Source of the DNA: Trematomus loennbergii
Lineage: Eukaryota > Chordata > Actinopteri > Perciformes > Nototheniidae
DNA length: 64,000 nt
Direction of reading: 5' to 3'
Assembly: GCA_012861695.1 (NCBI GenBank)
Contig: JAAOOA010000341.1
Coordinates: 301,501-365,500, forward strand
The notes beneath the pieces are model-generated. The model was given only the letters and a program-made list of their open reading frames with translations, was not told the origin of the DNA and did no database searches. Positions 59,646-64,000 of this stretch are shown piece after piece (the first letter of the stretch is position 1; the number at the start of each line of letters is the position of its first letter). Both the position numbers and the translations under genes were made by a program.

Positions 59646-60140
59646 AGGTCACCTATTATGCAAAATCCACTTTATACATCAACATGTGTTCCCCTCTGTG
59701 TAAAGAGATTCTGAAAGTTACAGAACAAAGATTCTCTCTCTTTTTGTCCTGATCCATTTATATAAAAACCTGTCTGAAAATGATCTGATCAGATTTGGCC
59801 ACTTTATGATGTCATAACGATTTTTTGGCTTGAGTAACCATTAGCCAATCACCAACCAAGGTAACCCCCCCCCCCCCCCACCTTATCACCTGAATCTCCT
59901 CCTAGAGCACCATTGTGTTTTTTTTAACCAAATCTCTCTCAGAGGGGCGTGGGGAGGGCTCCTTATTTTCATCTAAAGTAACAGACAGAGAATCAGCACT
60001 TTGGAAACAGGGCTGAAACAGAGGGGATTATGGGATGCTGCAATGATCTGTTTGGTGTTTCAGACAAACACTTCAGAGACACGTTTTGTGTATATCTGAG
60101 ACCTGTAATATATGATGAAAAACAGTATAATAGGGGACCT
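59646..60140. mobile_element. TTAA-site MITE, complete
   Basis: The ends AGGTCACCTATTATGC and GTATAATAGGGGACCT are flanked by TTAA on both sides (59,642-59,645 and 60,141-60,144). This is the same family as the truncated fragments in the tandem array. Confidence 0.87.
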
Positions 60141-60309
60141 TTAAAGCGACCAATATCAGAGAATTCCTAAAACGAAAAAAGGTAAAACTTAGCAAAACGA
60201 GCTAAATTGCTGCACAAAACGATTCCTTGCACCTAAAGGCCTCTAGCTTCTCCTTGTAATTAATACAGGGTGGTTCCCTAGTTTTCTTGCTGGTGCGCCA
60301 GGTGAACCA

Positions 60310-60800
60310 TATAAGGTAATAATAATAATAACAAAATATATTATTATAGTACTTTTCTCTTACTCAAAGTCGCTTTACAACATAATTGAGGGTTGGGGTT
60401 TGGGGAGTTCAATCAAACAAGGACAAACAAAGACGATCAACAGTCTATATACATGTCAATAGAATATGATGTGCACAAGAACAGAATATGAAATTAAATA
60501 ATGTACATTAAGACAAAATGAAATACGGTTTTTGCGGTGATAACTATTTATATAAATTAGTAGATTGCAAGATGACAAACAGATGAATGTTTATCGAGGC
60601 TTTGTAGGTGAGGACCAGTATCTTGTAGTTGACGTGGTGGGAGACGGGAAACCAGTGAAGGTTTTTGAGGATTGGGGGATGTGGTGCCATGATTGGGACT
60701 TTGGCGGCTGCATTTTGAACCACTTTGAGTTTATTGACAGAGTTGAAGCCGTAGAAAAGGGAGTTACAGGAGTCAAGGGGGGAGGAAATGAAGGCTGTCG
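60310..60800 (-). mobile_element. Dispersed LINE-like repeat, antisense
   Basis: Contains agtcgctttacaacataatt and ttgtagttgacgtggtggga, then gggaaaccagtgaagg and gcggctgcattttgaaccac. This is the antisense pattern of a widespread fish non-LTR repeat also hinted at by 35,050-35,240. The open frames are artefacts. Confidence 0.55.
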
Positions 60801-62614
<1,814 letters not shown>

Positions 62615-62639
62615 AGTATAAGCAGTACAAGGAACACAC

Positions 62640-62690
62640 ACTATTTCACTACAGGACGACACACAGCGGGCGGAGGATCAAGGAAACAAA
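62640..62690 (+). other. Probable non-coding first exon of receptor gene 3
   Basis: A stretch ending aggatcaaggaaacaaa precedes a donor, gtgagtg. Its position matches the equivalent exons of genes 1 and 2. Confidence 0.48.
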
Positions 62691-62982
62691 GTGAGTGTAT
62701 TTTCTTAAATTATATTATATATATCAAATTAAATCAAAGTATATTTATATAGCGCAATATCACACAACCAGTTGCCTCAGTGGGATTTACAGAATATTAA
62801 ACATAGATGTAAAATATAGTTAAAATACTACAGCTTGATTTTTCTTACATTTCTTTTTTAAATAGAGATGAGATGTTTTATTAATATTTGTATTAGATGC
62901 TAACCCCTAACCCCAACACTTTTTATTTTCACTATTTTAACTTGTTTTTCATCTCCCCCTCTATCCCTGCTCCTTGCCCAAT

Positions 62983-63337
62983 ATGTCCGTCAACTCTTCC
63001 AACTCCTCTCTTCCTCCTCCCCTCTCTCCCCCTCCAGCTTGACATTATGAGTTAGCTCGGTTAGCATTCATCTCAAAACTCCACAAAGCTGCGAAATTCT
63101 TCTTAATTTTCATATTTGAAATTCAAACTTGTTTTTCATCTCCCCCTCTATTGCTCCTTGCCCTCAGTTATGTCTGTCAACTCTTCCAATTCCTCCCTCT
63201 CTCCCCCTACAGCTTGTCATTATAATTAGCTATGTTAGCATGCATCTCCAAACCCCTAAATCTGCAAGAATTCTTTGTCATAATTTCACATTTTAACTAT
63301 TTTAACTTGTTTTTCATCCCCCTTTTTCCCCACAGTT
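62983..63337 (+). repeat. Two extra copies of the receptor N-terminal start
   Basis: ATGs at 62,983 and 63,170 begin MSVNSSNSSLPPPLS and MSVNSSNSSLSPP, close to MTVNSSNASLLPPS of gene 3 at 63,338. Each copy carries the upstream strings aacttgtttttcatctcccc and a following stop. The period is 187 and 168 bp. The copies cover the intron end, acceptor and about 15 codons. Confidence 0.85.
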
Positions 63338-64000
63338 ATGACCGTCAACTCTTCCAACGCCTCCCTTCTTCCTCCCTCAACTTCTATGGCACCATGCTAC
63401 TATGCAACAATTCCCAAAGAGGCGTCATTAGCCTCACCGCCTACTTCCTCTCCCTCACCCTCCTCCTCCTCCCTCTCTGCATCCGAGTCGTGTATCTCGG
63501 TGTGCAGAAATGGCGCCACCAACCCAACACCATAATCTGCCACTCTGACGCCTTCACGTACAACATGGTCGCCACCGAGCTGATGAATATTCTTGGTTCT
63601 TGCCTCAGCTGCTGTGCCGCCTACACAGGTTTTAACATAATGATGATTCTGGGGATATGCCTTTTCCTCCTCAACTTCTCGCTCAGCAGTATTTCCACGT
63701 GCTCACCTGTGTGGAGCGTTACCTGGCCGTCGTGCATCCAATCATCTTCCTGAAGCTGAGAGGAAACAGACCAGTTCGGATCAGAAATGTCACCATTGTG
63801 TGCGTTTGGCTGCTTTGTTTTGGCTTCGTGGCTTTCCTCAGCTTGCCAAGGTCCAAATTAACGTTGTATCTTATTTGTGGACGTCCCTCTTTTGTTTGTG
63901 ATTCTTTTCTGCAGCCTTTCTGTCGTCTGGGTTCTGATTCGCCCAAAGCCGGGGGTTGGGAAGCGGGTTGATCGAACTAAAGTGAGGGCGCTTTACTCCA
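63338..64000 (+). pseudogene. Rhodopsin-like receptor, gene 3: partial, frameshifted
   Basis: It opens after an acceptor (ttccccacag). The start MTVNSSNASLLPPSTS shifts frame at about 63,400-63,425. The next frame continues GVISLTAYFLSLTLLLLPLC (helix 1), VVYLGVQKWRHQ and HSDAFTYNMV (helix 2). At about 63,670-63,690 it shifts to HVLTCVERYLAVVHPIIF (helix 3 and the ERY motif) and helix 4. At about 63,900 a third shift precedes VLIRPKPGVGKRVDRTKVRA. The gene runs off the window before helices 6 and 7. It shows a pattern of lesions like its neighbours, each by one or two bases. Confidence 0.8.

Overview
The window looks like nuclear DNA of a teleost fish. It has small phase-1 introns with GT/AG borders, C-type lectin exons, a multicopy fish-type rhodopsin-like receptor cluster, long CA microsatellites, L2/Rex-like LINE ends, and very many small hAT, PIF/Harbinger and TTAA-site transposons. 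No prokaryotic, viral or organellar gene organisation was seen. The species cannot be named from the sequence.

Left part (1-11 kb): a tandem array with a period of about 3.25 kb (two full units, one truncated at about 8,284, probably continuing off the left edge). Each unit carries an hAT-like MITE with a 33-bp minisatellite, and a stretch homologous to an intron of the lectin gene at 11.6-15.6 kb. A 1.1-kb foldback element follows, then the last two exons of a decayed lectin copy (9.93-10.14 kb). Together these suggest a broken upstream lectin paralogue whose intron was amplified.

Lectin part (11-42 kb): lectin gene A (+, 11,805-15,619; 6 coding exons, 313 codons, no lesion) encodes a signal peptide, two CTLDs and a conserved tail. 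Its 3' flank holds an hAT element, with a second hAT and a foldback nested inside it. Genes B (+, 24,995-27,061) and C (-, 38,173-40,278) are inverted paralogues, each with a signal peptide and three CTLDs. They sit on the arms of a large inverted duplication (23.55-28.79 kb versus 35.40-41.95 kb). The spacer holds a 4.3-kb PIF/Harbinger-like element with a decayed transposase on + and an unexplained spliced-looking gene on -, followed by LINE fragments. In both B and C the second CTLD is frameshifted; CTLD1 has EPN in A and B but EPD in C.

Receptor part (47-64 kb): three copies of a rhodopsin-like seven-helix receptor, all on +, each with a non-coding 5' exon and one coding exon: 50,315-51,210 (one 2-bp lesion), 58,108-59,544 (split by an hAT-MITE-derived insertion plus frameshifts) and 63,338 to the window end (frameshifted; its N-terminal start is present three times in tandem). 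Nested transposons with identifiable target-site duplications fill the introns and intergenic DNA.

The tandem units differ mostly by 1-2 base indels in homopolymers. Consensus sequencing error is therefore a serious alternative explanation for some of the frameshifts.
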